64,000 nucleotides of DNA. Origin: Stenotrophomonas sp. ESTM1D_MKCIP4_1 (GTDB lineage Bacteria > Pseudomonadota > Gammaproteobacteria > Xanthomonadales > Xanthomonadaceae). Shown piece after piece: positions 1 through 10,775 of the stretch. The DNA lies in assembly GCF_003086895.1 (NCBI RefSeq), contig NZ_CP026004.1:3136731-3200730 (forward strand), read 5' to 3'. The notes under the pieces were generated by a model. It saw only the letters and a program-made list of their open reading frames with translations. It was not told where the DNA came from and searched no databases. Position 1 is the first letter of the stretch, and the number at the start of each line of letters is the position of its first letter. The position numbers and the translations under genes are program-made.

Positions 1-648
1 ATGGGCTTCGGCGGCGACCAGTGGCTGGCCGATCACCTGTTCCGGCTGGAAGGGGGCCACTGGGCACTGCAGGACGCGTGGCTGACCCGCGCCGTCGTGC
101 ACAAAGGCGGCAAGTGGCTGAGCACGGCTGCCGCACTGGTGGCGATCCTGCTGTGCTTCCACCACTGGCGCCGTGGCCGTGACCGCACCCTGCGCTGGGC
201 GCTGCTGTACGTGGTGGTGGCCATGGCGCTGGGCACCGGGGTGATTTCGCTGCTCAAGGCCCTGGTGCCGATGGATTGCCCGTGGGACCTGCTGCGCTAC
301 GGGGGCCATGAGCCTTTCATCGGCCTGCTGGCCAACCGCCCCGAAGGCATGCCCGCACGCGCCTGCTTCCCGGCCGGCCATGCCAGCGCCGGCTATGCGT
401 GGCTGTGCCTGTACTTCTTCGCCCTGCTCTGGCGCCCGGCATGGCGCTGGGTGGGGCTGTGGATCGGCCTCGGCAGCGGCCTGGTGTTCGGCATCAGCCA
501 GCAGCTGCGCGGTGCCCATTTTCTTTCGCACGACGTCGCCACGGCCTTGATATGTTGGCTGCTGTCGCTGGCCCTGTTCCTGATCACCGAACGGTTGCTG
601 GCCCGGCGCACGCTGGAACGTCCGACCCGCCAGGAGGCACGTGCATGA
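1..648 (+). CDS. PAP2-family phosphatase (membrane lipid phosphatase)
   Basis: This is a 215-residue integral membrane protein of the PAP2 acid phosphatase superfamily, which removes phosphate from lipid pyrophosphates or phosphatidyl lipids at the inner membrane. The three superfamily motifs are visible in degenerate form: a Lys-rich motif near KALVPMDCPW (about residue 86), the FPAGHAS motif (about 121-127), and RGAHFLSHD near residue 170, which supplies the last His and Asp. Five or six hydrophobic segments separate them. Its stop overlaps the start of the phosphoethanolamine transferase gene by four bases (ATGA), so the two are translationally coupled and probably act together on lipid A or on the phosphatidylethanolamine/undecaprenyl cycle. 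The first codon is base 1 of the window, so the true start may lie upstream. Substrate is not determinable from sequence. Confidence 0.85.
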   Translation: MGFGGDQWLADHLFRLEGGHWALQDAWLTRAVVHKGGKWLSTAAALVAILLCFHHWRRGRDRTLRWALLYVVVAMALGTGVISLLKALVPMDCPWDLLRYGGHEPFIGLLANRPEGMPARACFPAGHASAGYAWLCLYFFALLWRPAWRWVGLWIGLGSGLVFGISQQLRGAHFLSHDVATALICWLLSLALFLITERLLARRTLERPTRQEARA

Positions 649-2294
649 ATGCATCGGTCCAACGTTCGTTCCGCCTGCCGGCGCTGGCCAGCCTTCGCCG
701 CTGGCGCCCGCAGCTGTCCACCGAAGCGCTGATCGCGCTGACTAGCCTGTTCTTCGCCGTCGCCGGCAACGGCCTGTTCTGGCACAGCGCCATGGCCAGC
801 CATCCCGGCAGCCTGCGCTACGCCGTGTCACTTCTGTCGCTGCTGCTGGGCGCGCACGGGCTGCTGCTGGGCCTGGTGGTGTGGCGCTGGAATGCCAAGG
901 TGGTGACCAGCGTGCTGCTGCTGGTGACCGCCTTCGCGGCGCACTACATGAGCCAGTTCCACATCTATCTGGATGCGGACATGCTGCGCAATGTGCTGGC
1001 GACGGACCCCAAGGAAAGCCGCGAACTGATGACGCCCGCGCTGATCTGGCCGGTGCTGCTGCTGGCGGTGCTGCCGATGGTGCTGCTGTGGCGGGTGGAA
1101 CTGCGCCGCCGCAGCTGGGGCCGTACGCTGCTGTGGCGTCTGGCCTTCCTGCTGGTGGCAGCCGCCACCGCACTGGGCGGGGCGCTGGTCTCGTTCCAGG
1201 ATGTGTCGGCGCTGATGCGCAACCAGCGCGAAGTGCGCTACCTGGCCACCCCGGCCAACGTGCTGCTGGGCATGCCGCGGGCCCTGCGCAGCGAGAATCC
1301 GGTGCAGCATGCGCCGAAGCTGCCGATCGGCACCGATGCCAAGGCCACGCCGCGTGCGCCGACCAGCAAGCCACGGTTGCTGGTCATCGTGATGGGCGAA
1401 ACCGTGCGTGCCCAGGACTGGGGCCTCAACGGCGGGCGCAACACCACCCCGGAACTGGCGCAGGCACCGGTGATCAATTTCCCGGACATGCATTCGTGCG
1501 GCACCAGCACCGAGGTCTCACTGCCCTGCCTGTTCTCGCCGTGGGGACGGCATGACTACAACGAAAAGAAGATCCGTGCACATCAGTCGCTGCTGCATGT
1601 GCTGAACCGTGCGGGCGTCACGCCGCTGTGGCGCGACAACCAGTCCGGCTGCAAGGGCGTATGCGAGGGCCTGGACTTCCAGTCGCTGTCCGACGCGACC
1701 ACGCCGGGGCTGTGCGCCGATGGGCGCTGCATGGATGAGATCCTGCTGCAGGATCTGGCGGCGCAGGTACGTGCCAGGCCGGGCGACCGGGTGGTGGTGC
1801 TGCACCAGCTGGGCAACCACGGCCCGGCCTACTTCGAGCGCTACCCGGCCGCCTTCGCCCGCTTCAAGCCGACCTGCGATACGCGTGACATCGGCCGCTG
1901 CTCGCGCGAGGAGATCACCAACAGCTACGACAATGCGGTGCTCTACACCGACCACTTCCTGAGCAGGACGATCGGCACGCTGCAGGGTCTGCAGGATTAC
2001 GACACCGCGATGATCTACCTGTCCGACCATGGCGAATCGCTGGGTGAGAAGGGTCTGTACCTGCATGGCGTACCGTATGCGATCGCCCCGGCCGAGCAGA
2101 CGCGCGTGCCGATGACGATGTGGTTCTCGCCGGGCTTTGCGCAAAGCCGCGGGCTGGACCTGCAGTGTGTGCGCAGGCGTTCGGCGGCGTACACCGACCA
2201 CGACAACCTGTTCCCGTCGGTGCTGGGGCTGATGCAGGTGAAGACCGCGCTGTACGAGCGCGACCGGGATCTGTTCGCCGGCTGCGAGAGCTGA
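645..2294 (+). CDS. eptA: lipid A phosphoethanolamine transferase (EptA/MCR type)
   Basis: This 549-residue inner-membrane sulfatase-fold enzyme transfers phosphoethanolamine from phosphatidylethanolamine to lipid A phosphates. Five N-terminal membrane helices occupy about residues 30-200, followed by a periplasmic catalytic domain. The nucleophile region SCGTSTEVSLPC is intact: Cys285 and Cys295 are spaced like the disulfide pair of MCR-1, and Thr289 matches its catalytic Thr285. The zinc ligands lie in HQLGNHGPAYF and LSDHGESLGEKG. I chose the ATG at 645 because it overlaps the PAP2 stop and precedes the first membrane helix; the reading frame is open further upstream only as a shadow. It is in the same family as MCR colistin-resistance enzymes, but it looks like a chromosomal housekeeping copy: no flanking mobile element is seen. 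Whether it is expressed is unknown. Confidence 0.93.
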   Translation: MNASVQRSFRLPALASLRRWRPQLSTEALIALTSLFFAVAGNGLFWHSAMASHPGSLRYAVSLLSLLLGAHGLLLGLVVWRWNAKVVTSVLLLVTAFAAHYMSQFHIYLDADMLRNVLATDPKESRELMTPALIWPVLLLAVLPMVLLWRVELRRRSWGRTLLWRLAFLLVAAATALGGALVSFQDVSALMRNQREVRYLATPANVLLGMPRALRSENPVQHAPKLPIGTDAKATPRAPTSKPRLLVIVMGETVRAQDWGLNGGRNTTPELAQAPVINFPDMHSCGTSTEVSLPCLFSPWGRHDYNEKKIRAHQSLLHVLNRAGVTPLWRDNQSGCKGVCEGLDFQSLSDATTPGLCADGRCMDEILLQDLAAQVRARPGDRVVVLHQLGNHGPAYFERYPAAFARFKPTCDTRDIGRCSREEITNSYDNAVLYTDHFLSRTIGTLQGLQDYDTAMIYLSDHGESLGEKGLYLHGVPYAIAPAEQTRVPMTMWFSPGFAQSRGLDLQCVRRRSAAYTDHDNLFPSVLGLMQVKTALYERDRDLFAGCES

Positions 2295-2302
2295 GGGATC
2301 TT

Positions 2303-2631
2303 GTTGGGCAGGGCTTGCAGCCCTGCACCTGCGGCACAGCCCCCGGTAGTGCCGGCCGCTGGCCGGCAACATCAAAGTCAGAAGCGGGATATCCGTGGGT
2401 TGGCGGGGTGGGTCCGGTCGAGGGGGACGCCGTAAATACGTCCCTGTAGGCTCGGTCGCCGCATCCATGCGGCTCACGCCCCCTCAACCGGACCCACCCC
2501 GCCTTCGACAGTCTCCTGCGATCTGTCGGAATGGCGTTCTGCTCTGGTAGGTGTCGACCTAGGTCGACACCTACCAACAGCGGAGCGAACCTGTCGAAGG
2601 CGCGGGTGCAGGGCTGCAAGCCCTGCCGAAC
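2303..2631. repeat. nested inverted repeats filling the eptA-peptidase gap
   Basis: The 406-base gap holds no gene but four nested repeats. Outermost, 2303-2332 and 2602-2631 are imperfect inverted copies of about 30 bases (GCAGGGCTTGCAGCCCTGC core). Inside, a GTAG-type SMAG palindrome lies at 2346-2368. Next, 2402-2426 and 2479-2503 form 25-base inverted arms with one mismatch around a 52-base loop, about 100 bases in all. Last, 2545-2576 is a perfect 32-base palindrome of two 16-base arms (TGGTAGGTGTCGACCT and its complement). On RNA the whole region would fold into a large stem structure at the end of the eptA transcript. It has the look of accumulated SMAG-like elements. Confidence 0.8.
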
Positions 2632-2700
2632 CTTTGCCACTTGCGGTGGCAACGACTGCCCACTAGCCTTCGGCCGTCGTTCACCACCCAAGGACCGCCC

Positions 2701-4665
2701 GTGACTCACCGCCATCTCCTGCTGGCCTCGGCTATCGCAGCCGCCACGCTGGCCCTGGTCGCCTGCAAGAAGGAACCTTCGCCCGGCACCGAGGCCGCCA
2801 CCGCCAGCGCCCCTGCCGGCGAGACCGCCGACCAGTTCGTCGCCCGCATCAACGCCGAATTCAAGGCCGCCTACCCGGAGATGACCTCGGCCCAGTGGCT
2901 GTCCTCCACCTACATCAACAGCGATTCCGAGCGGATCGCCGCCAAGGCCAACGAGCGTTCGCTGACCCAGCTCAACAGCTGGATCGAGCAGGCCGCGAAG
3001 TTCGAGGGCCAGCCGATGAGCGAGGACAGCAAGCGCGCCATCCACCTGCTGAAGCTGATGTCCTCGATGCCCGCACCGCGTGATGCGGCCAAGCTGGCCC
3101 AGCTGACCCAGATCGCCACCCGCATGGAAGGCAGCTACGGCGCAGGCAAGTACTGCACCGATGCCAACGATCCCAACTCCTGCCGCCAGCTGGGCGAGCT
3201 GGAACAGGTGCTGGCACGCAGCCGCGACTACGACAAGCAGCTCGATGCCTGGCAGGGCTGGCACAGCACCACCAAGAGCATGCGCGGCGACTACCAGCAG
3301 TTCGTCAGCCTGGTCAATGAAGGCGCCAAGGGCATGGGCTTCACCGATGCCGGGCAGATGTGGCGCAGCGGTTACGACATGCCGCCGGAGCAGATCGGGC
3401 CGGAAACCGACCGGCTGTGGGAACAGGTCAAGCCGATGTACGAGCAGCTGCACTGCTACGCACGCGGCAAGCTGGACACGACCTACGGCAAGGACAAGGC
3501 CGAAGTGGGCAACGGCCTGATCGCCGCGCACCTGCTGGGCAACATGTGGCAGCAGGACTGGTCCAACCTGTGGGACCAGCTGGAACCATACCCCGGTGCC
3601 GGCAGCCTGGACATCACGGCGGCGCTGGAAAAGCAGTACCAGTCCAACCTGAGCGCGGCGCTGGACAAGGCCGGCAGGGATGCCGGCGTGACCGCCCGAT
3701 ACAAGGCGCAGCGCGAGGCCGAACTGCGCACCGCCAAGCAGATGACCGAGCGCGCGCAGGACTTCTACGTGTCGCTGGGCATGCCCTCGCTGCCGCAGAC
3801 GTACTGGGAACGCACCCAGTTCATCAAGCCCGATGACCGCGACGTGGTCTGCCACGCCAGTGCCTGGGACATGAACATGGAAGGCGACGTGCGCACCAAG
3901 ATGTGCATCAAGCCGAACGAAGAGAACTTCACCACCATCTACCACGAGCTGGGCCACCTGTATTACGACCTGGCCTACAACCCGCTGCCGCCGCTGTTCC
4001 AGAGCGGTGCCAACGATGGCTTCCACGAAGCGATCGGCGACACCATCGTGCTGGCGATGACGCCCAAGTACCTCAGTTCGATCGGCCTGGTGGATGCGCC
4101 GACCGAAAGCCGCGAGGCGGTCATCAACAACCAGATGCGCATGGCCCTGTCGGGCGTCTCGTTCCTGCCGTTCGGGCTGATGATCGACCGCTGGCGCTGG
4201 GGTGTGTTCGATGGCTCGATCACCCCGGACAACTACAACAAGGCCTGGTGGGATCTGAAGGCCAAGTACCAGGGCGTGGCCCCGGCCAGCACCCGCGGCG
4301 AGGAATTCTTCGATCCGGGCGCGAAATACCATGTGCCGGGCAACACCCCGTACACCCGCTACTTCCTGGCGCGCATCCTGCAGTTCCAGTTCTACAAGGG
4401 CCTGTGCGATGCCGCCGGCTACAAGGGGCCGCTGCATGAGTGCACCTTCTACGGGAACAAGGTAGCCGGCCAGAAGTACTGGGCGATGCTGAGCAAGGGT
4501 GCCAGCCAGCCGTGGCAGGCCACGCTGAAGGAACTGACCGGCAGCGACAAGCTCGATGCGGGCCCGATGATCGAGTACTTCAGCCCGGTCAACGAATGGC
4601 TGAAGCAGCAGAACCAGGGCCAGATGTGCGGCTGGCAGGCCAGCGCGGCACCGGCAGCGAAATGA
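2701..4665 (+). CDS. M2-family zinc dipeptidyl carboxypeptidase, lipoprotein (ACE-like)
   Basis: This 654-residue protein is a bacterial homologue of angiotensin-converting enzyme, a zinc peptidase that removes dipeptides from peptide C termini. The gluzincin motif HELGH is at residues 415-419, and the third ligand Glu is in FHEAIGD at residue 443, the expected 24-residue spacing. The N terminus carries a lipoprotein signal ending in LALVAC with Cys near residue 22, so it should be anchored in the envelope facing the periplasm. I take GTG at 2701 as the start: AAGGA lies at 2690-2694 and the signal peptide begins right there, whereas an in-frame TTG at 2641 would add an unlikely extension. 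It is probably involved in peptide nutrition. Xanthomonas has a studied homologue (XcACE). A hairpin terminator follows. Confidence 0.92.
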   Translation: MTHRHLLLASAIAAATLALVACKKEPSPGTEAATASAPAGETADQFVARINAEFKAAYPEMTSAQWLSSTYINSDSERIAAKANERSLTQLNSWIEQAAKFEGQPMSEDSKRAIHLLKLMSSMPAPRDAAKLAQLTQIATRMEGSYGAGKYCTDANDPNSCRQLGELEQVLARSRDYDKQLDAWQGWHSTTKSMRGDYQQFVSLVNEGAKGMGFTDAGQMWRSGYDMPPEQIGPETDRLWEQVKPMYEQLHCYARGKLDTTYGKDKAEVGNGLIAAHLLGNMWQQDWSNLWDQLEPYPGAGSLDITAALEKQYQSNLSAALDKAGRDAGVTARYKAQREAELRTAKQMTERAQDFYVSLGMPSLPQTYWERTQFIKPDDRDVVCHASAWDMNMEGDVRTKMCIKPNEENFTTIYHELGHLYYDLAYNPLPPLFQSGANDGFHEAIGDTIVLAMTPKYLSSIGLVDAPTESREAVINNQMRMALSGVSFLPFGLMIDRWRWGVFDGSITPDNYNKAWWDLKAKYQGVAPASTRGEEFFDPGAKYHVPGNTPYTRYFLARILQFQFYKGLCDAAGYKGPLHECTFYGNKVAGQKYWAMLSKGASQPWQATLKELTGSDKLDAGPMIEYFSPVNEWLKQQNQGQMCGWQASAAPAAK

Positions 4666-4667
4666 GA

Positions 4668-4699
4668 AAAGGGGTGGATCCGCGAGGATCCGCCCCTTT
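4668..4699 (+). terminator. hairpin terminator after M2 peptidase gene
   Basis: Arms AAAGGGGTGGATCC and GGATCCGCCCCTTT enclose a GCGA loop directly after the stop codon. The stem is perfect apart from one T-G pair. The T tract is only three bases, so termination strength is uncertain. Confidence 0.7.
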
Positions 4700-4701
4700 C
4701 G

Positions 4702-4753
4702 GTAGTTCCGGCCGCTGGCCGGCAATGGGTTGCCGGCCAGCGGCCGGCACTAC
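4702..4753. repeat. SMAG palindrome pair, head to head
   Basis: Two GTAG-type palindromes in opposite orientation (GTAG...GGCA, then TGCC...CTAC) separated by six bases, lying between convergent genes. This is the usual paired arrangement for Stenotrophomonas SMAG elements. Confidence 0.85.
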
Positions 4754-4762
4754 CTCATGACG

Positions 4763-5155
4763 TCAACTGTTCTTCTTCGCCGCCATCGCGGCGGCCAGCT
4801 CGGCCTTGTATTCCTCGAAGGTCTGGCCCTTCTCCCTGGCCTCGGCCTGCGCAGCATCGCGCAGCGCGTCGGAGTACATCAGGCGCACCGGCGTGCCGTT
4901 GCGCTCGTGCAGTTCACCGGCCTGCATGATCAGCGCCAGCACCTGCGCGGCGCTCTCGCTGTGCCCGGCGATGCGGCCATCCATGCCCAGCACCCACTCG
5001 CCATCGCGGCGCACGACACCGGCCAGCAGCGTGCGCTGCGCATCGCGCAGTTCGGCATGCGGCTCCACCGGCGAAGCCTGGGCAGCGGCCTTGTTGGCAG
5101 CCTTCTCTTCCTGGCGGCGGCGCTGGTCGCGGCGGGTCTTGGAGGTGGTGGACAT
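4763..5155 (-). CDS. conserved hypothetical protein, charged N terminus
   Basis: This encodes 130 residues that I cannot assign to a named family. The first 30 residues are strongly basic and low in complexity (RRDQRRRQEEKAANKAAAQ), probably a flexible or nucleic-acid-contacting tail. The middle (about 35-100) looks like a small globular domain, and the C terminus is an Ala/Glu/Lys-rich helix ending in AAMAAKKNS. No signal peptide or membrane segment is seen, so a cytoplasmic location is likely. The ATG at 5155 is the first start after the stop-containing upstream sequence. It is convergent with the M2 peptidase gene, separated by the SMAG pair, and shares its strand with the downstream exporter without obvious coupling. 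Confidence 0.7.
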   Translation of the reverse strand: MSTTSKTRRDQRRRQEEKAANKAAAQASPVEPHAELRDAQRTLLAGVVRRDGEWVLGMDGRIAGHSESAAQVLALIMQAGELHERNGTPVRLMYSDALRDAAQAEAREKGQTFEEYKAELAAAMAAKKNS

Positions 5156-5246
5156 GGGGGCGGCATCGCTACGGGGGGGCGCAAGGATAGCGCACCCCGG
5201 CCGCGGTGCCGCTTCACGGGGCGCCCGCCACCGCTCCCGCGGCCGG

Positions 5247-6473
5247 TCAGCGGCCCGTGGCCACGGCCTGCAGGGCGCGCTCGCGGCGGTGTTCCCAGTA
5301 CCAGAATACGAACCCGGCGGCGAAGAAGCCGGCCTGGCCCAGCGCCAGATGCAGCGGGGTGCCGCTCAGCAGCGGGGAGACCAGGCCGGCCACCACGGTG
5401 CTGATCATCAGCTGGATGAACGCCTGCAGCGAGGACGCCAGGCCGCGCTGGTGCGGGTACATGTCCAGCACGGCCAGGGCCAGGATCGGGAAGATCAGCG
5501 CCATGCCCATGCCGCCCAGGAAGATCGGCAGCACCGCCCACGGCAGGGCGAACTGCGGCGCCAGTGCCACGTAGCCCACGTTGAGCAGCACCGACACCGC
5601 GCACAGGGTGAAGCCGATGGCGATCTGGCGGGTGGGCGCGGTGCGCCCGGCCATGCGACCGGACAGGAACGAGCCTGCCGTCATGCCACCGATGGTGGGA
5701 ATGAACAGCCAGGCGAAACCGCCCTCACCGAGGTGCAGGTGCTGCATCACGAACACGGGCGCCGAGGCGATGTACAGGAAGATGCCGCCGAAATTGATGC
5801 TGCCGGCCAGCGCCAGGCGCAGGAAACGCGGATTGAAGCCGATGCGCACGTAATCGCGCAGCAGCCCACGCGGCGACAGCGGCATGCGCGCTTCCACCGG
5901 ATGGGTTTCGGGCATGAAGCGTGCGGTGCAGACCAGCAGCAGCAGCGAGAACGCCACCAGGAACCAGAAAATCAGCGGCCAGCCGGCGCCGCTGAGCAGG
6001 ATCCAGCCACCGATGATCGGCGCAATGGCCGGGGCGATGCCGAACAGCATCGACACCTGGCTCATCAGCCGCTGCGCGTCGTGGCCGTGGTAGAGATCGC
6101 GGATGACCGCACGGCCGACGATCATGCCGACGCCGGCCGACAGGCCCTGCAGCGCGCGGAACACCAGCAGCGTGGTCAGGTCGGTGGACAGTGCGCAGCC
6201 GACGGAGGCACCGATGAACACCACCAGGCCGGCGAGGATCACCCGCTTGCGGCCCCAGGCATCGGACAGCGGCCCGTGCGCCAGGCTCATCAGCGCGTAG
6301 AACAGCAGGTAGACGCTGATGGTCTGCTGCACGGCCACTTCATCCACTGCCAGGCGCTGGGCCAGCTGCGGGAAGGCCGGGAAGATGGTGTCGATCGAGA
6401 ACGGGCCGAACATCGCCAGGCCTGCCAGCAGCAGGGCCATGCGTCGGGTGGAAGGGGCAACAGCGGCGGTCAT
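5247..6473 (-). CDS. Bcr/CflA-type MFS drug exporter
   Basis: A 408-residue major facilitator protein with twelve predicted membrane segments, similar in length and layout to the Bcr/CflA drug/H+ antiporters. The loop 2-3 signature is clear: LAHGPLSDAWGRKRVILAG at about residues 56-74, and FRALQGLSAG follows in segment 4. The substrate cannot be predicted from sequence; relatives export bicyclomycin, chloramphenicol or sulfonamides. The start is uncertain: I use the ATG at 6473 (MTAAVAPSTRRMALLL), which sits just before the first helix; an in-frame ATG at 6497 would add eight residues. Neither has a strong ribosome binding site. The gene is divergent from the riboswitch-gcvP unit. Confidence 0.88.
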   Translation of the reverse strand: MTAAVAPSTRRMALLLAGLAMFGPFSIDTIFPAFPQLAQRLAVDEVAVQQTISVYLLFYALMSLAHGPLSDAWGRKRVILAGLVVFIGASVGCALSTDLTTLLVFRALQGLSAGVGMIVGRAVIRDLYHGHDAQRLMSQVSMLFGIAPAIAPIIGGWILLSGAGWPLIFWFLVAFSLLLLVCTARFMPETHPVEARMPLSPRGLLRDYVRIGFNPRFLRLALAGSINFGGIFLYIASAPVFVMQHLHLGEGGFAWLFIPTIGGMTAGSFLSGRMAGRTAPTRQIAIGFTLCAVSVLLNVGYVALAPQFALPWAVLPIFLGGMGMALIFPILALAVLDMYPHQRGLASSLQAFIQLMISTVVAGLVSPLLSGTPLHLALGQAGFFAAGFVFWYWEHRRERALQAVATGR

Positions 6474-6694
6474 CGGCAAAGCGTCCGGCAGGGCCATGCG
6501 CGGCACGCACGGCGGGCGCCGATCCCCTGCAGCAGGGACGGCGCCAGATGAATACGAGAGTCCGGCCATGATAGGCCGCCAATGCAGCCGATGCCATCGA
6601 CCACTGCACCGAACGCATGCCCGGGCCATCGGCCGTTCAGGCGGGCCGGTGCCCTGCCCGGCTTTCCGGGCCGCGTTCAGCCATGGCAACCGGC

Positions 6695-6700
6695 TATAAT
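6695..6700 (+). promoter_or_regulatory. probable -10 box for the riboswitch-gcvP transcript
   Basis: A perfect TATAAT stands about ten bases before the first riboswitch helix, so transcription would begin near 6707. No convincing -35 hexamer is found 16-18 bases upstream. The rest of the 237-base gap between the exporter start and the riboswitch shows nothing else I can support. Confidence 0.6.
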
Positions 6701-6710
6701 GGGCAGGCAA

Positions 6711-6882
6711 CATGGTGGGAGAAGCGGAACACCGCTGCCGAAGGCGCAACGCCCGTAATCGCTCAGGCCCGATACCACCCGTAACAGAACTCTGGAGAGA
6801 CCGGTTCGATCCGGCGCCGAAGGGGCACGAAGCTGCGGTTTGCCGCGCTTTTAAACTCTCAGGCAAAAGGACAGAGGGGCGC
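6711..6882 (+). ncRNA. glycine riboswitch, tandem aptamers, upstream of gcvP
   Basis: Two similar aptamers follow one another. The second is textbook: CTCTGGAGAGACCG (from about 6791), CGCCGAAGGGGCACG, then AACTCTCAGGCAAAAGGACAG ending near 6876. The first, from about 6711, has the matching elements GGGAGAAG, TGCCGAAGGCGCAACG and CGCTCAGGCCC. Tandem glycine riboswitches sense glycine and normally turn on glycine cleavage genes when glycine is abundant. The gcvP start is about 65 bases downstream, consistent with cis control. No clear intrinsic terminator is seen between aptamer and gene, so control may act on translation or RNA folding. Confidence 0.92.
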
Positions 6883-6947
6883 CCCGCAGACCGCCAGCCG
6901 GCGGCTTTGTGCCCGTGCGTGTGCCCTTTCCTGACGGATCCTTCGCC

Positions 6948-9815
<2,868 letters not shown>

Positions 9816-9838
9816 ATTCTCGATGGATCGGTAAACGG

Positions 9839-9865
9839 AACGGCCCGCGCAAGCGGGCCGTTTTC
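9839..9865 (+). terminator. gcvP intrinsic terminator
   Basis: A perfect ten-base stem, AACGGCCCGC/GCGGGCCGTT, with a GCAA tetraloop is followed by TTC, 24 bases after the gcvP stop. Confidence 0.85.
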
Positions 9866-9870
9866 GTCTG

Positions 9871-10252
9871 CATCCACGCATGGCGTGGATCTACTGCGGG
9901 TGGTCCGCTGCATCCACGCATGGCGTGGATCTACTGCGGGTGGTCCGCTGCATCCACGCATGGCGTGGATCTACTGCGGGTGGTCCGCTGCATCCACGCA
10001 TGGCGTGGCTCTACTGCGGGTGGGCCGCTGCATCCACGCATGGCGTGGATCTACTGCGGGTGGTCCGCTGCACCCACGCATGGCGTGGATCTACTGCGGG
10101 TGATCCGCTGCATCCACGCATGGGGTGGATCTACTGCGGGTGGTCCGCTGCATCCACGCATGGCGTGGCTCTACTGCGGGTGGTCCGCTGCATCCACGCA
10201 TGGCGTGGATCTACCGTCGGCATTTTCCAGTAGATCCACGCCATGCGTGGAT
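9871..10252. repeat. tandem array of nine 40-bp units, each a SMAG-type hairpin
   Basis: Units begin at 9871, 9911, 9951, 9991, 10031, 10071, 10111, 10151 and 10191; eight are complete and the ninth diverges after 23 bases. Each contains the palindrome ATCCACGC-ATG-GCGTGGAT followed by CTAC, the complement of GTAG, then a constant 17-base spacer. Copies differ at single bases (GGCT for GGAT at 10007 and 10167, CACC at 10071, GGGG at 10129). A single inverted copy starting with GTAG closes the array at 10230-10252. Spacers are identical, so this is not CRISPR. As 40 is not a multiple of three, all frames are open by repetition and encode nothing credible. Confidence 0.95.
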
Positions 10253-10261
10253 GCCGTTTTC

Positions 10262-10672
10262 TCACGGGTCCGGCATCTGCCCCAGGCTCAACTGCCAGGA
10301 CACGCCGTAACGGTCCTGCACCCAGCCATAGCGGTTGCTGAAATCGTAGTCACCCACCGGCATCAGCCAGTGCCCGCCCTCGCCCAGCACACGTGCCGCA
10401 CGCTCGAACTGTTCGCTGCCGGCGCATTCGACGAACAGCGAGATCGACGGGCTGAAGGTGAAGTCATGCACGTCCAGGCTGTCGAAGCACAGATAGTGCG
10501 TGCCACCGAGCAGGAAGATGGCCTGGCGTACCTGCCCGGGCACGCCCGCGCCCGCCCCTTCGGGATGGCGCTGCAGGGCCAGCAGGTGGAAATCGGCGAA
10601 GGCCTCGGCGTACAGCGCCATGGCGGCCTCGGCCTGGCCGGTGAACATCAGGAACGGGCGGCTGCGCAGCAT
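10262..10672 (-). CDS. VOC-superfamily protein, PhnB-like
   Basis: A 136-residue single-domain protein of the glyoxalase/bleomycin-resistance (VOC) fold, PhnB-like subtype. Typical features are the opening PFLMFTGQAEAAMALYAEAF, the central strand SLFVECAGSEQFERA, and the ending RYGWVQDRYGVSWQLS. No signal peptide or membrane segment is present. PhnB-like proteins are widespread but mostly of unknown substrate, and the metal-binding residues are not obviously complete here, so I assign no reaction. The ATG at 10672 is preceded by AGGAG at good spacing, which excludes the longer in-frame extension. The gene ends ten bases from the inverted copy of the 40-bp hairpin array and runs convergent to gcvP. 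Confidence 0.85.
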   Translation of the reverse strand: MLRSRPFLMFTGQAEAAMALYAEAFADFHLLALQRHPEGAGAGVPGQVRQAIFLLGGTHYLCFDSLDVHDFTFSPSISLFVECAGSEQFERAARVLGEGGHWLMPVGDYDFSNRYGWVQDRYGVSWQLSLGQMPDP

Positions 10673-10745
10673 GCGGTACTCCTGTTCGACGGGCCGATGA
10701 CGGCCCACGCGCTCAGGATGGCACGGCGGATGTGCAGCCCCCGTG

Positions 10746-10768
10746 GTAGTGCCGGCCGCCGGCCGGCA
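10746..10768. repeat. single SMAG palindrome
   Basis: GTAGTGCCGGCC followed by the inverted GGCCGGCA: one solitary repeat just inside the gap between the permease stop and the VOC gene start. Confidence 0.85.
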
Positions 10769-10775
10769 CCCCCGG

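Noticed and set aside
645..2294. Mobile mcr gene acquired on a transposon
   Set aside because: No IS or PAP2-mcr cassette boundary is seen, composition matches the surroundings, and it is embedded in chromosomal genes.
1915..4725. 936-codon open frame antisense to the M2 peptidase
   Set aside because: Mirror of a GC-rich coding region; no domain, biased composition, and the opposite strand carries a complete, motif-verified gene.
9880..10233. Repetitive open frames within the 40-bp array (MAWIYCGWSAASTHG-type repeats)
   Set aside because: Frame openness is an automatic result of a 40-base repeat without stops; no ribosome site and no family.
9871..10252. CRISPR array
   Set aside because: Repeats and spacers are both constant, units contain internal palindromes ending in CTAC, and no cas genes are near.
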